The notes under the pieces were generated by a model that worked only from the letters and a program-made list of their open reading frames with translations, made no database searches and had not been told where the DNA came from. Below, piece after piece: positions 23,400 through 32,540 of a stretch of DNA of 64,000 bases (position 1 is the first letter of the stretch; each line of letters opens with the position of its first letter). The DNA is from Myotis daubentonii. Lineage: Eukaryota > Chordata > Mammalia > Chiroptera > Vespertilionidae. The position numbers and the translations under genes are program-made. The DNA lies in NCBI RefSeq assembly GCF_963259705.1, contig NC_081851.1, positions 17,582,145 to 17,646,144 of the forward strand. Direction: 5' to 3'.

Positions 23400-23640
23400 C
23401 TGGCCCCGCTGGCCCTGCGGTGCCTCCAAGACCCAGGTAGGCTCCTGCCTTTCCCCTTCTCTTCCATTTCTGTGGACCTCTCTGCCACTCCTCTGCACGA
23501 CCTGCTCCCTCACCTGCTTCAGGGAGTTGCTCAAATGCCACCTCCTTAGAAAGGTCTTTCTTAAGCTCTCTATTGAAAAGTCATCCACTTCTAGTCACCA
23601 TCAGCATTCACCTCCCCCCTGCTATGCATTCTAGTGTCCC
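23400..23640 (+). repeat. L2 LINE 3' region
   Basis: The phrase 'gttgctcaaatgccacctcc' with 'ttagaaaggtctttc' is the well-known L2 segment, in sense, followed by 'accatcagcattcacc'. Ancient and non-coding. Confidence 0.65.
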
Positions 23641-23654
23641 CTACTAGGAAACTA

Positions 23655-24128
23655 TAAGCTCACCAAAAATCTACCAGAGCCGGAAGGAATTCAGTAAGTA
23701 GATATGTAAAATCCAGTAAATTTCCTTCACACCACTGAGGACTAATTAAAACATGAAAACTTTTTTAAAAAGCTCATTTAAATACAAAATACCGTTAAAT
23801 ATCTGAGAATAAACCACAGAATCAATGTGAAAGACCTACAAGAACAAAATGTTTACCAAAGAACATGCAAGAAGATATGAAAAGTGAAGAGATATTCCAA
23901 ATTCTTGGACAGGAAGATGATATTGTCAAATGGATATACTTTCTTAAATTAAGTTAGAAATCAAACAAAATTACAAGAGGATATTTTTTAAGGAACAACA
24001 GATCATCAAGATGAATCTTAAATTGATCTGGAAGAGAAAAATGTACAATAGGCAGGACTTTTGGATAACAAAAAAGGATACTGGCCTGACCACATGTATG
24101 TATAAATAGGCCAAAAATCATTAATAAT
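23655..24128 (+). repeat. L1 ORF2 fragment, sense, old
   Basis: 'tgagaataaaccacagaatc', 'aatgtgaaagacctacaaga', 'atattccaaattcttggaca', 'agatgaatcttaaattgatc' and 'gcaggacttttggataacaa' are successive parts of L1 ORF2 in sense. Stops and indels disrupt it. Confidence 0.8.
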
Positions 24129-24130
24129 TT

Positions 24131-24177
24131 ACTTGGAGTCAGCCAAATATAGCCCACAGGCCAAGTATAGCCCAGCC
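24131..24177 (+). mobile_element. Ancient hAT-like element, left fragment
   Basis: 'gtcagccaaatatagcccac' and 'aggccaagtatagccca' correspond to the left part of an old non-autonomous hAT-type family whose right part reappears at 25206-25330. The two are separated by an antisense L1 and a Helitron. The same family occurs at 50755-50977. Confidence 0.6.
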
Positions 24178-24987
24178 TTTGATTTATTTTATCTTAAACA
24201 ACTGAATGCTTTTTAGCGTATTCAGAGTTTATGACCATAATAAATTTAGAATATTATCATCAATTAAAAAAATATCCTTTACCCTTTAGCCAACATTAAA
24301 CCCTACCTCCCCACCTCTGAGCTTCAAGAAACCACTAACCTAATTCTCTGTCTTGCTATATTTGCCTACTCTGGACATTTCAAATATATGAAATCATATA
24401 CCATAGTATGTGGTTGTTTGAGACTTTCACTTAGCATAACATGTTTTAAGGTTCATCCACATTGTATTAGGTATCACCATTTCATTCCTTTTTATGCCTG
24501 AAAAGCATTCCATATGTTACTTGTGTGTATCTATCAACAACATTTGTGTTGTTTCCACTTATTGGCTACTATGATTAATGATGCTACGAATGTGCATGGA
24601 TAAGTTTTGTATGGATGTGTTTTCATTCTTTGGGTGTATATCTAGGAGTGGAATTGCTGGTTCATAGGATAATGCAGTGCTGGAGAAACTGCCTAAATGT
24701 TTTCCAAAGAGGCTGTAACATTTGATGATCCCACCAGCAACTGAGAGCAGGTTTCCAATTTTTCTACACCCTTGCTCACACTGGTTACTGTCTTTGGTTT
24801 AGCTATTTAAGTAGGTATGACTCATTTTCTCACTGTGATTTTGATTACTAATAGTGATAGTATCTTTTCATATACTTATTAGCCACTTGTAGATCTTTGG
24901 AGAAATGTCTATGTAAATCCTTTGCCCATTCTTAAAATGAGCTATTCTTTTATTGTTGAATTATGAGTTCTTTATACTAGTATATTA
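24178..24987 (-). repeat. L1 fragment, antisense, inserted in the hAT-like element
   Basis: Antisense ORF2/3' UTR phrases in order: 'aagaaaccactaacctaatt', 'tgcctactctggacatttca', 'aaggttcatccacattgtat', 'ttgctggttcataggataat', 'ctgtgattttgattacta', 'atgtctatgtaaatcctttg'. Its 5' (right) end is truncated around 24980, next to the Helitron. Confidence 0.8.
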
Positions 24988-25201
24988 CTAAAGGCCTGAT
25001 GCATGAAATTTGTGTAAGAGTAGGCCTTCCTTCCCCCGACTGCTGGCACCGGCTTTCCTCTGGCACTCAGGACCCGGGCTTCCCCCCGGCCGCTGGCAGG
25101 CAACCAGGACCCAGGCTTCCCTCGCAGCCCCATCTTTGTCTGGAAGGTCTTCCGGAAAGATGTCCGGTCTAATTAGCATATTTCACTTTTATTATTATAG
25201 A
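24988..25201 (-). mobile_element. Helitron (HeliBat-type), minus strand
   Basis: On the minus strand it begins TCTATAATAATAAAAG after an A (complement of 25202) and contains 'atatgctaattagaccgga'. The 3' end retains 'aatttcatgcatcaggcc' followed by a mutated terminal TTAG (ctaa at 24988-24991) instead of CTAG. The GC-rich interior with repeated ctggca/ggcttcc units matches the Helitron at 47789-48097. Non-autonomous. Confidence 0.82.
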
Positions 25202-25205
25202 TGCT

Positions 25206-25330
25206 GTCACCTGTTTCTATAAATAAAATTTTATTTGAACATAGCTACAGTCATTCACTTATATATTGTCTGCAAAGCCTAAACTATTTATGTCCTGAGC
25301 CCTGACAGAAAAAGCTTGTCAGCATTTGAT
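25206..25330 (+). mobile_element. Ancient hAT-like element, right fragment
   Basis: 'cctgtttctataaataaaat', 'ttatttgaacatagctac', 'gcaaagcctaaactattta' and 'cagaaaaagcttgtcagca' are the right-hand part of the element begun at 24131. A copy of the same family with its middle retained is at 50755-50977. Confidence 0.6.
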
Positions 25331-25339
25331 TTAAACAAT

Positions 25340-26640
25340 GAGTTATTGGGAAAGAAGTAAATACACCGAAAAAAAACGAATAGATACTCCTGAAACAAAT
25401 CTATGTATTTATGAGAAATTAAATTGCTGATAAACACGGTATTTCAAAATAGCGGGGGGGGGGGAGGAATATGAGCTAATTTTATTAATAGTGTTATAAT
25501 AATTTACTAGCCATTTAAAGAACACAACTAGAATTCTATGTTAAACCAGACACAATGTTTTTTTTAAACCTAAAACCAAAACTATAAAAGACTTAGAATA
25601 AAATAGAGAACATTGTTAGAATATTGGTGCAGGGAAGCTTTTTTAAAAATCTGACAAAAATTAAACACTTTGCTCGTATAAAAGGTACATAAATCAAGTT
25701 ACAAGAAACTAGTTGTATCATATATAATAGACACATGAATAAGCAATAAGGAGTTCCTAACAAATCATTTTTTAAAATGCGATATGAATGGGCAATGACT
25801 ATGAATGGGTAAGTTGCAAAGGAAAAACAGCCCATTGTTAAACTCAGAAGAAATTGGAGAAATGCAAATGAAAACAATGAGACAGCAAATTTTCACCCTG
25901 AAACAAGGATAAAAAGTCAAATAATATTAAACGCTGGCAAAGATGCACAACAAAGTTCTCTGGAAATGCAGTCGAGAGGAATTACGGCTTTGGATGCCTC
26001 CAGCACCACGTTCCTGCTCCGGCATCAGTACTCGGGACATTCAAAGAGGCACCTGCCAAACACTGTTTGTTCAAACAGCGTTTGTGATAATAACCAACCG
26101 TAAACAACCTGAATGTCGATCAAAAGGAGTTTGAGTCAATAAATTACAGCAAATTCATACTAGGAAATACTTTGCTGCTGTTTAGGAGAATGAAGAAAAT
26201 ATAGATTCACTTGGAAAGCTCTCCAAATACATGTTGTTAAGAAAAGGAAAAAACTCTTAGAATGGAATTTATCATTGTGATGATTATAATAAATAATTAT
26301 TTCAATAATTCACTAGAGGAAGTTGATATGACTACTTAGCAAAGATATTTATGTATTGTGGGTATCTGGAAAAATTTCAACCCTTAGAAAAAATGCTTTT
26401 AGCACAATACCATTTATGATTTTTAAAAACTGCATATGCACATACATGTATATGTAATGCACAGAGAGAATGACTGGGACGTTACACATCAAATTCTCAT
26501 TTGAATGTAGTCCCTTGGGTAAGGGAAATAAAATCTGGATGAGGGTACTGGAAACTTTCATATTTTGCTCCTTCTATTTGCATAATTTCACCTTTATAAT
26601 GAGTATGAAGTTATATGTTGTATTCAAATAAAACATATTA
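25340..26640 (+). repeat. L1/HAL1-like remnants, sense
   Basis: From about 25560 sense L1 wording appears: 'gaatattggtgcagggaagc', 'ggagaaatgcaaatgaaaac', 'aacgctggcaaagatgcaca', 'ataaccaaccgtaaacaacc', 'tactttgctgctgtttagga', then a 3' UTR-like AT-rich tail to about 26640. A 10-G run sits at 25454. Heavily decayed. Confidence 0.65.
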
Positions 26641-26824
26641 GACTCATGTATAACTTAAATATATTTTGTGGTTATTCTTTTTGTGTACTTGTCTTTAGAA
26701 AATATGGAAATCTTCTCTTTTAAATTCCTAGATAATATTTTATGCTTTATAAAAGATATCTAAGAGGAATTAAATACTACCTGCCTTCAATTCTAAGACA
26801 TTGATTTTAAGATTCATTATTAAT

Positions 26825-26866
26825 TTAGGAAAAAATAAGCAATTTTTAGGAAAAAATAAGCAATCA
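26825..26866 (+). repeat. Short tandem duplication
   Basis: The unit aggaaaaaataagcaat occurs twice in direct tandem with a ttt spacer, a recent-looking local duplication in AFF3 intron just downstream of the EMTW exon. Confidence 0.85.
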
Positions 26867-27154
26867 CACTGAATGTATAACACTATTGTAAGAAGCAACT
26901 TCACAAATGTTCTCAATAAATGACACATAATATGCATCACATTTTGCATTAAGTATGGAAGTGTAGGTGTAAAATTGCAATCTTCATTTTCCCCTTTGAT
27001 GAATAAATGTATGTTTGAAAAATGTTGAAAATCAGATCCATATGCCTCTGGCAGGAATATTTTCAAAGGAAAAGACAATAAAGGGAGGTCCCACTGTCCC
27101 TGGGAAATTCTGCGTGGAGACAGCAGGCTGCTCCTGAGTGACACCAGACCTCAC

Positions 27155-27235
27155 CTTATTTGGGAATGAAAATTTGCTGGGTTCCACCTTGCCAGGCGGC
27201 TGAATAGCAGAAAGTGGTGGAAGCCAGGTCATCTC
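27155..27235 (-). CDS. AFF3: AFF3 coding exon, 81 bp ([10 protein letters not shown]... segment)
   Basis: Minus-strand exon with acceptor tail TGTTTTCTTCCCTTTAG and donor GTGAGG. Phase 0 on both sides, 27 codons. It begins [12 protein letters not shown], continues PPGKVEP and ends KFSFPNK. In AF4/FMR2 proteins this conserved segment (EMTHSWPPPLTAI-like in AFF1/AFF4) corresponds to the region where AFF4 binds the ELL elongation factors. The EMTW form without HS and the PNK ending point to AFF3. Compared with my memory of human AFF3 there are three changes (A to P after IQ, T to S after VEP, P to S in KFSF). The exon is followed in frame by the 37-bp exon at 20015 after a 7103-bp intron. Confidence 0.95.
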
Positions 27236-28136
27236 CTAAAGGGAAGAAAACAAAACAGCATTAACACAGAGCGCAGCTCAAGTCGGGAGCACCTGAAGCA
27301 GCCACAAAGCCCGCCTCGCTAAAGCACCGAGGGGTAAGAAATGAGCAAGAGATGAAAGGGAATGAGAGGGATTTAAAAGAACAACACAGTGAAGCCCACT
27401 TCTACGATTTCTCCCCACAATTTTACCAAATTCGTGGTTCCGTGGCTAGCCTCATGTCCCCTTTATACTTTAAGTAGAGCTACAAGGTTGTCCTATTTTC
27501 ACTTCAATTAAGCTCCTGAGTAAAGGGACAACACGGTGGTAAAAGTTCTATGGAAAATCCCACACCCAGGGGGCTGTTTCTCTGGGACTTGATCCCACAA
27601 AATTCACAGGGTGTTTCTGCAGGACTGCATACCGCACTTCCAGCTTTAGGAATCAGCACTGCAGTTGTTGTTTATTTTATTAAAACTCACATCAGTATGA
27701 GTTTCCAGTAAGCATCCCCCCCACCCCCCACATCACCTTCCTCTTCATAAAAATGTCATTCATGGAGACGTGAAGACACAATCACACATATGAAACCAAG
27801 AGAGAGCGTGTGGTGATGTTTATAACAGCATTAAGAAGACAGCTTTGGGTCACAGGCAGTGGTCTGCCACATGCTTCCTGACATGCACTTTCACGAAGCT
27901 GAGAGGGGCAGGGTCCCCTGGTCACGCCCAGCATTCCTCGCCAGCCCGTCTCCTGGAAGATACCTGCGTTCACTCAGTGACTGGATTAAACTGAATCGAT
28001 TTCTGATGACCAGGAAACTGACTTAGAGTTGACAGAGACCCTGAACCCGATTGCTTGAGTTACATCCACTTCCAAACCCAAGCAAGCAGAGGAGTAGGCG
28101 GTCCAGTTTAAGAGACGTGAGCAAAGCTCTGTAGGC
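27236..28136 (-). other. AFF3: AFF3 intron upstream of the EMTW exon
   Basis: Start of a more than 36-kb intron. No repeat with recognisable ends here. The preceding exon (VEEIIR-like ending) was searched for on the minus strand up to 64000 and not found. Confidence 0.5.
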
Positions 28137-28348
28137 CAGCGGTTCTCAACCTGTGGGTCGCGACCCCTTTGGCGGTCGAACGACCCTTTCACAGGGGTCG
28201 CCTAAGACCATCCTGCATAACAGATATTTACATTACGATTCATAGCAGTAGCAACATTACAGTTATGAGGTAGCAATGAAAATAATTTTATGGTTGGGTC
28301 ACAACATGAGGAACTGTGTTTAAACGGCCAGAAGGTTGAGAACCACTG
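28137..28348 (+). mobile_element. SPIN non-autonomous hAT transposon, copy 3
   Basis: Full-length 212-bp SPIN, with CAGCGGTTCTCAACC and GGTTGAGAACCACTG ends and TSD ctgtaggc (28129-28136) / ctttaggc (28349-28356), 7 of 8 matching. About 97% identical to copy 1 by direct comparison, the closest pair of the three. Non-coding. Confidence 0.93.
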
Positions 28349-28356
28349 CTTTAGGC

Positions 28357-29399
28357 GAAGACGTGTTCTCAGTTCCCTTGGTTGGGGGTGGTTCTGTCAG
28401 GAGTTTGGAGTGAGAGTTTCTTCAGGATGGTCTTGTGCCTTCTTTTCCCCGGGTATGTCTCCTCCCCCAGCACGTCAGGTGGTGTAGACCCACCCAGGGA
28501 GCAGAGGGGGAGGGAGTGCACGCACACCTCCTTGGGAGGATCACTGACCCTCCGTCATCTCCCGCCCACGCGACACATGTACCGTAGGTGGGCTAGGCTC
28601 CTCTGAGGTGTCCCTTCTCCATTTGCTGGCACCAAGGTTTCGTCAACCGAAAGCATAGGAAGATGCAGTGACCCTTTCTTGCCTCTCACCTCTCACACCC
28701 TACTCTGTGTCTCTATCCCTGTTGTCTCTTGTGAAGACTGTGTCCAGGAACAGAGTGGGTCCTCAGTCCATTTTTCAATGAATAGAAAATTAGACAGTAT
28801 CTCTGCAATGTATCTGCCTTTCTTTCTGGTTACCCGAACTGCCACCCTAATCGCACCTTTGTTACTTTTAACCTGAATGACTTTAGGAGCCTCCTGATTG
28901 GTTCTCTTTCTTCACTTGTGATGAAGCCATCCTCCACATGTCTGTCAATCTATTTTTCCTGAAGTGCAGATGGCAACGGAAAGCACCACTTCTACAAGAC
29001 ATTCATCTACCACCACATGTACAACGATGACGACTGCGATGGCCTCGACGCCTCCTGCGGTGCTTACAGTTTCAGAACACCTCCACACGAGCCTTCCCAT
29101 TCACACCCAGCCTTTAGTAATCATCATTACATCCACACTGGAGGTGAGGAAGGGAAGGCGCAAAAAGATTAAGTGATTTGCCCAAGTTCACTCAGTTCAC
29201 GAACGCCACCGCTGAAGTGTTCACGCACGTCTCCTTCCGCCCAGTCCAGTGTTCACTTCTCACTCTCCCGCATCTGCCCCAAGGACAATGGTATTCAAGA
29301 CCTTCTGCGATAAGGTCGCAGGTGTCAGCCTGGTGCCTTTTATTAATCTACACACACACGACAGGTAAGAAAACGACAGTCTCTGCTATGACTTCCATT
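28357..29399. other. Intron sequence, unique
   Basis: No clear mobile element. 'gattaagtgatttgcccaag' (about 29167-29186) suggests a small L2/MIR remnant at 29100-29230. The run of ACC/ACG triplets near 28980-29040 gives a chance open frame rather than a gene. Confidence 0.4.
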
Positions 29400-29640
29400 G
29401 CCCCCTGTGTGTGTGACTGCCCTACCCCACATGCCTTTTGGATTTCTATCTCTCCTTTAGGGCTCCTCTGAAACATCATTTATGTCACAGGCCTTAGCTG
29501 ATTCCCCTTCTAACCCAATGTGATATGACAGTCCCCTTCTCATGCTCCTCCAAAGCGCTACTTCCCCCTCTGGTTGTAACTCTTAGGTTCCTTTCCTGTG
29601 TTTAGTTTTGTAAGCATACACCTCTACCGCGCGCAACCAT
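29400..29640 (+). repeat. L2 LINE fragment (weak)
   Basis: Pyrimidine-rich sequence with 'tagctgattccccttctaac' and 'ttcctttcctgtgtttag' resembling L2 3' regions in sense. Low certainty. Confidence 0.4.
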
Positions 29641-29690
29641 TCTGCTTTCTTCTAATGCCCTTCCCCCAATGCAGAATAAAACAATTCTCG

Positions 29691-29798
29691 GGAATCCTAA
29701 TAATCTCTCTCAAGAGTATTCAGTTTTACTAAACACAACCCCAAGAAGGAATCCTAATAATTTCTTTCAAGAATATTCATGCTTATTAAACATAACCT
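29691..29798 (+). repeat. 57-bp-period imperfect tandem duplication
   Basis: Copies starting at 29691 and 29748 share ggaatcctaataat, then c/ttc-rich and caaga-tattca blocks, then taaaca-aacc. The second copy differs by about ten substitutions, so the duplication is old. Confidence 0.75.
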
Positions 29799-31764
29799 TT
29801 AAAAACGTAGTTATTACTTAGTTATTAAATACCATGTCGTTTCCACCTAATTAGAGCATGAGATGGGAACCAGCATATCATATATGAAGGAATAATAAAG
29901 ACAATAGGGTTGCTTGAAACACTTAAATCTATTAGAATTCCCAATACATACTTATTTATATGAACTAATTAAATACTTGTTTTTAATGAATGTGCAATGA
30001 CTTTTTAAGACTGAATATCCACTATATTAAAATTCTCCATTAGGGTTGTATGGAAAAAATTAAGGGCAAATAGACTATTTCTATGTCCTCTTCTGTCACT
30101 TACTAGCTCACTGAGCTTGAGTAAGTCACATTGTCAGTAACTTGTAGTGATTTCAAAGCATAGACTTTCGAATCAGTCTGATCTCAATTTGTGGTATCTT
30201 AGAGCCAGAGAAAATAGAGTTGCTAACTAGCTCATGGTTTAAATGAGATAATATATATAAAGAGCATAGCATGGTTCTCTTATGTTTAATCATTCAATAA
30301 AAGACAGCACTGATTAATATCAAGCTTAGTTTCAGAATTCTTGTCTCTAAAATAAGAAATCAAATTTCTCTCTGGGCTTTAGATGTTGAGAATCTGGGGA
30401 TAGAAGACTATATGGAAAAGTGTTTTTACTGAAGAATGAGGGTATTATGCAAATGTAGTCTATAATTAAGCTAGCAATTGTTAATTCAAACTACATATTG
30501 CTAAAACATAAAATTATTTAAAGAGTTGATTCTTAAGTATGATATGTATTTTCCATTGGAGAAAATGTCCCTAAGTTTTCTCAAGGGAATGGAATTCTGA
30601 CGTAATAATAGCAGTCAGTGAGATAGGATTTGAGGAGAAGGTGTTTAGTTTGTATCATTTTCTGGTAGTGACTTAATCTGTAAGCAAAGGGGAAATTTCA
30701 TAACTGCTGAAACTCCCCTTAGTTTGCCTCACTACACAGGGTAAGAATGCTATTTCATTGCAAGGCCACCAATCCCATGCGCCGTTCCACACCCTGCCAT
30801 GCTCTGGACCTCCCAGCCTCAACCATCCCTTCCTTACTGCTTCACTCCTACTTCCTCCACTAGGTGCCCTTCCGTCACAGTCACATCCTGGACCACAGGT
30901 AAGACAGGACGAGAACTAGCATGTTTAAAGCCAAGTGTGCCAAAGTCCTTCTGACCTCACAAACTCCTCTATTACTGCCCGTCTGTCTTCCTTCCTTTTC
31001 ATTTTCTTGTCCCGTAGGAATGAGGCCAGCCCCATTCCCGAGCACGGAGAGGTCCTCGGTTTGGAGCCGATGGATGGGATTCAGAACCAACATATCTGTG
31101 TGCACACAGCCTCCCAGTCCCAGCCCCAGCCCTCAGCAGATGTCTTGTTACCCAAGGGACAGATTTCAGGGCGTCTTCCTATTTCTCAGACAGACGCAAA
31201 ATGCCAAGTCTCTTTACAGCCAACACATTCCCTGTTCTCCTAAATGTAAGAACAGATGGTTAAATGATAAGAGTAGAGAGCGCTGCATTGCATTAACTGT
31301 CCAGCTTTTCTCCGTCTTCCGATTTCCAGAACACCGTGGGGCACGCACGAGGCTTCCATGCTCATGCCTGCTGCATAGCAACACAAACCGCGAGTCCCCA
31401 ACACCCATAGCTTCAGGGAAGTAGAGTGCTTCTCTTGCACAACGCCCTCTCCCTCCGCGCAGCTGCCCACTTACGTGATGTCTCCCGCATCAGCCTGTCT
31501 TAGGACAGATGGTTGACACTTAGGACACCCGTTCACTAAGCAGTGTAGCTCTTTGTTATTTAAAAAGAGGAGAAACAAAATTTAAATGTTAGCCTGAAAT
31601 ATAATCTTAGAGTTCAACGTGTACAGTTAAGAAGATCTGCAAAGTACATTTAGCTTGCAGACAGGTTAAACAAGAAAAAATGTAAAAATATTTTAATTTT
31701 CCTACTAAAAACAGTAAATGGAAAAACACTTTCCCTGGTCTCTTTTCCTATCTATGCTTCCCCA
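29799..31764. other. Intron sequence; AT-rich then unique
   Basis: 29800-30720 is AT-rich with an ancient MIR-like tract near 30100-30310 ('cttactagctcactgagctt', 'tttaaatgagataatatata'). 30720-31760 is unique. A possible 24-bp cryptic exon at 31475-31498 is discussed in the findings only. Confidence 0.4.
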
Positions 31765-31885
31765 TAGCCATGGATCTCAGCCACAGCCACCGACCCCAGC
31801 CTCCGATATCAGCCACGGCCACAGATCTCGGCCACGGGTCCCAGTCACGGCCACCTCGCTCAGCAATAGCTGCCAAACCCAGCCA
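31765..31885 (+). repeat. Degenerate CAGCCACGGCCAC-type repeat
   Basis: Irregular reiterations of cagccac/ggccac/cagtcac around gatct/gatat (catggatctcagccac, gatatcagccacggccac, agatctcggccacggg) form a decayed minisatellite. Open frames across it are low complexity. Confidence 0.6.
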
Positions 31886-32007
31886 AGGCCATGGAAGTCT
31901 TTTCTCTCAAAAATCATTCCTACGATGCACTTGCTCAGAAGCTCCCAGTGACCCTGCTCCAACATGGAAGGTGCTCTGTTAAAGGGAGTCATCAAGGAAC
32001 ACAGAGT

Positions 32008-32148
32008 GTCACTGCCCGTTCCCCTCCTGGTGCAGCGTCACTGCCCGTGCCCCTTCTGGTGCAGCGTCACTGCCCGTGCCCCTCCGGGTGCAGCGTCACT
32101 GCCCGTTCCCCTCGGGTGCAGTGTCACTCCTGTTTCTCTCCTGCACAG
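32008..32148 (+). repeat. 29-bp minisatellite, four units plus a partial
   Basis: Units start at 32008, 32037, 32066 and 32095 (29, 29, 29, 28 bp). Each begins gtcactgcccg and ends ggtgcag(c/t), and they differ by one to three bases. A fifth, degraded unit starts at 32123. Confidence 0.95.
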
Positions 32149-32189
32149 TCCTCCCCGAGCCTCGGGGTTAACATCCATTCCTCCTGTCC

Positions 32190-32540
32190 TGCCCTAGGTT
32201 TCCTGTCCCGACATCTGTCACTTCTTTTCCTGGTATTTCTAACTTGACTTACCTCTTCAGGAAGCTCAGTGACCAGTGCTATCCTCAGCCAGGGTTACAC
32301 ACTTCACCCTCCTTTATACAGGGTTTGTGCCACGTATTTAATATCTACATGCTACCTGCGCTGTGAGTTGTCTTTCTGCCTGTCTCCACTGTCACATCAT
32401 ACACTCTTTAACGCCCGCAGGATTATAACCTCTTTGAGGGCAGGGATCTCCTGTAGCTCCCGAAGGCTTAGCACAATGGGTTCAAGAACAGGAACTCATT
32501 GGATCTCTCTAGGTTCTCTGTTTTGCTTATAAAATGATGG
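32190..32540 (+). repeat. L2 LINE 3' region
   Basis: 'ttataacctctttgagggca' and 'gggatctcctgtagctcc', then 'aggcttagcacaatgg', are the L2 3' UTR pattern in sense, preceded by a pyrimidine-rich L2-like body. Confidence 0.6.

Noticed and set aside
28964..29176. Open frame rich in threonine/serine
   Set aside because: It comes from an ACC/ACG/ACT-rich patch with no splice context or family resemblance.
32008..32148. Regularly spaced repeats resembling a CRISPR array
   Set aside because: Units are directly adjacent without unique spacers and the genome is mammalian; it is a minisatellite.
31718..32247. Overlapping proline/serine-rich open frames
   Set aside because: They run through degenerate and 29-bp tandem repeats, which keep several frames open by chance.
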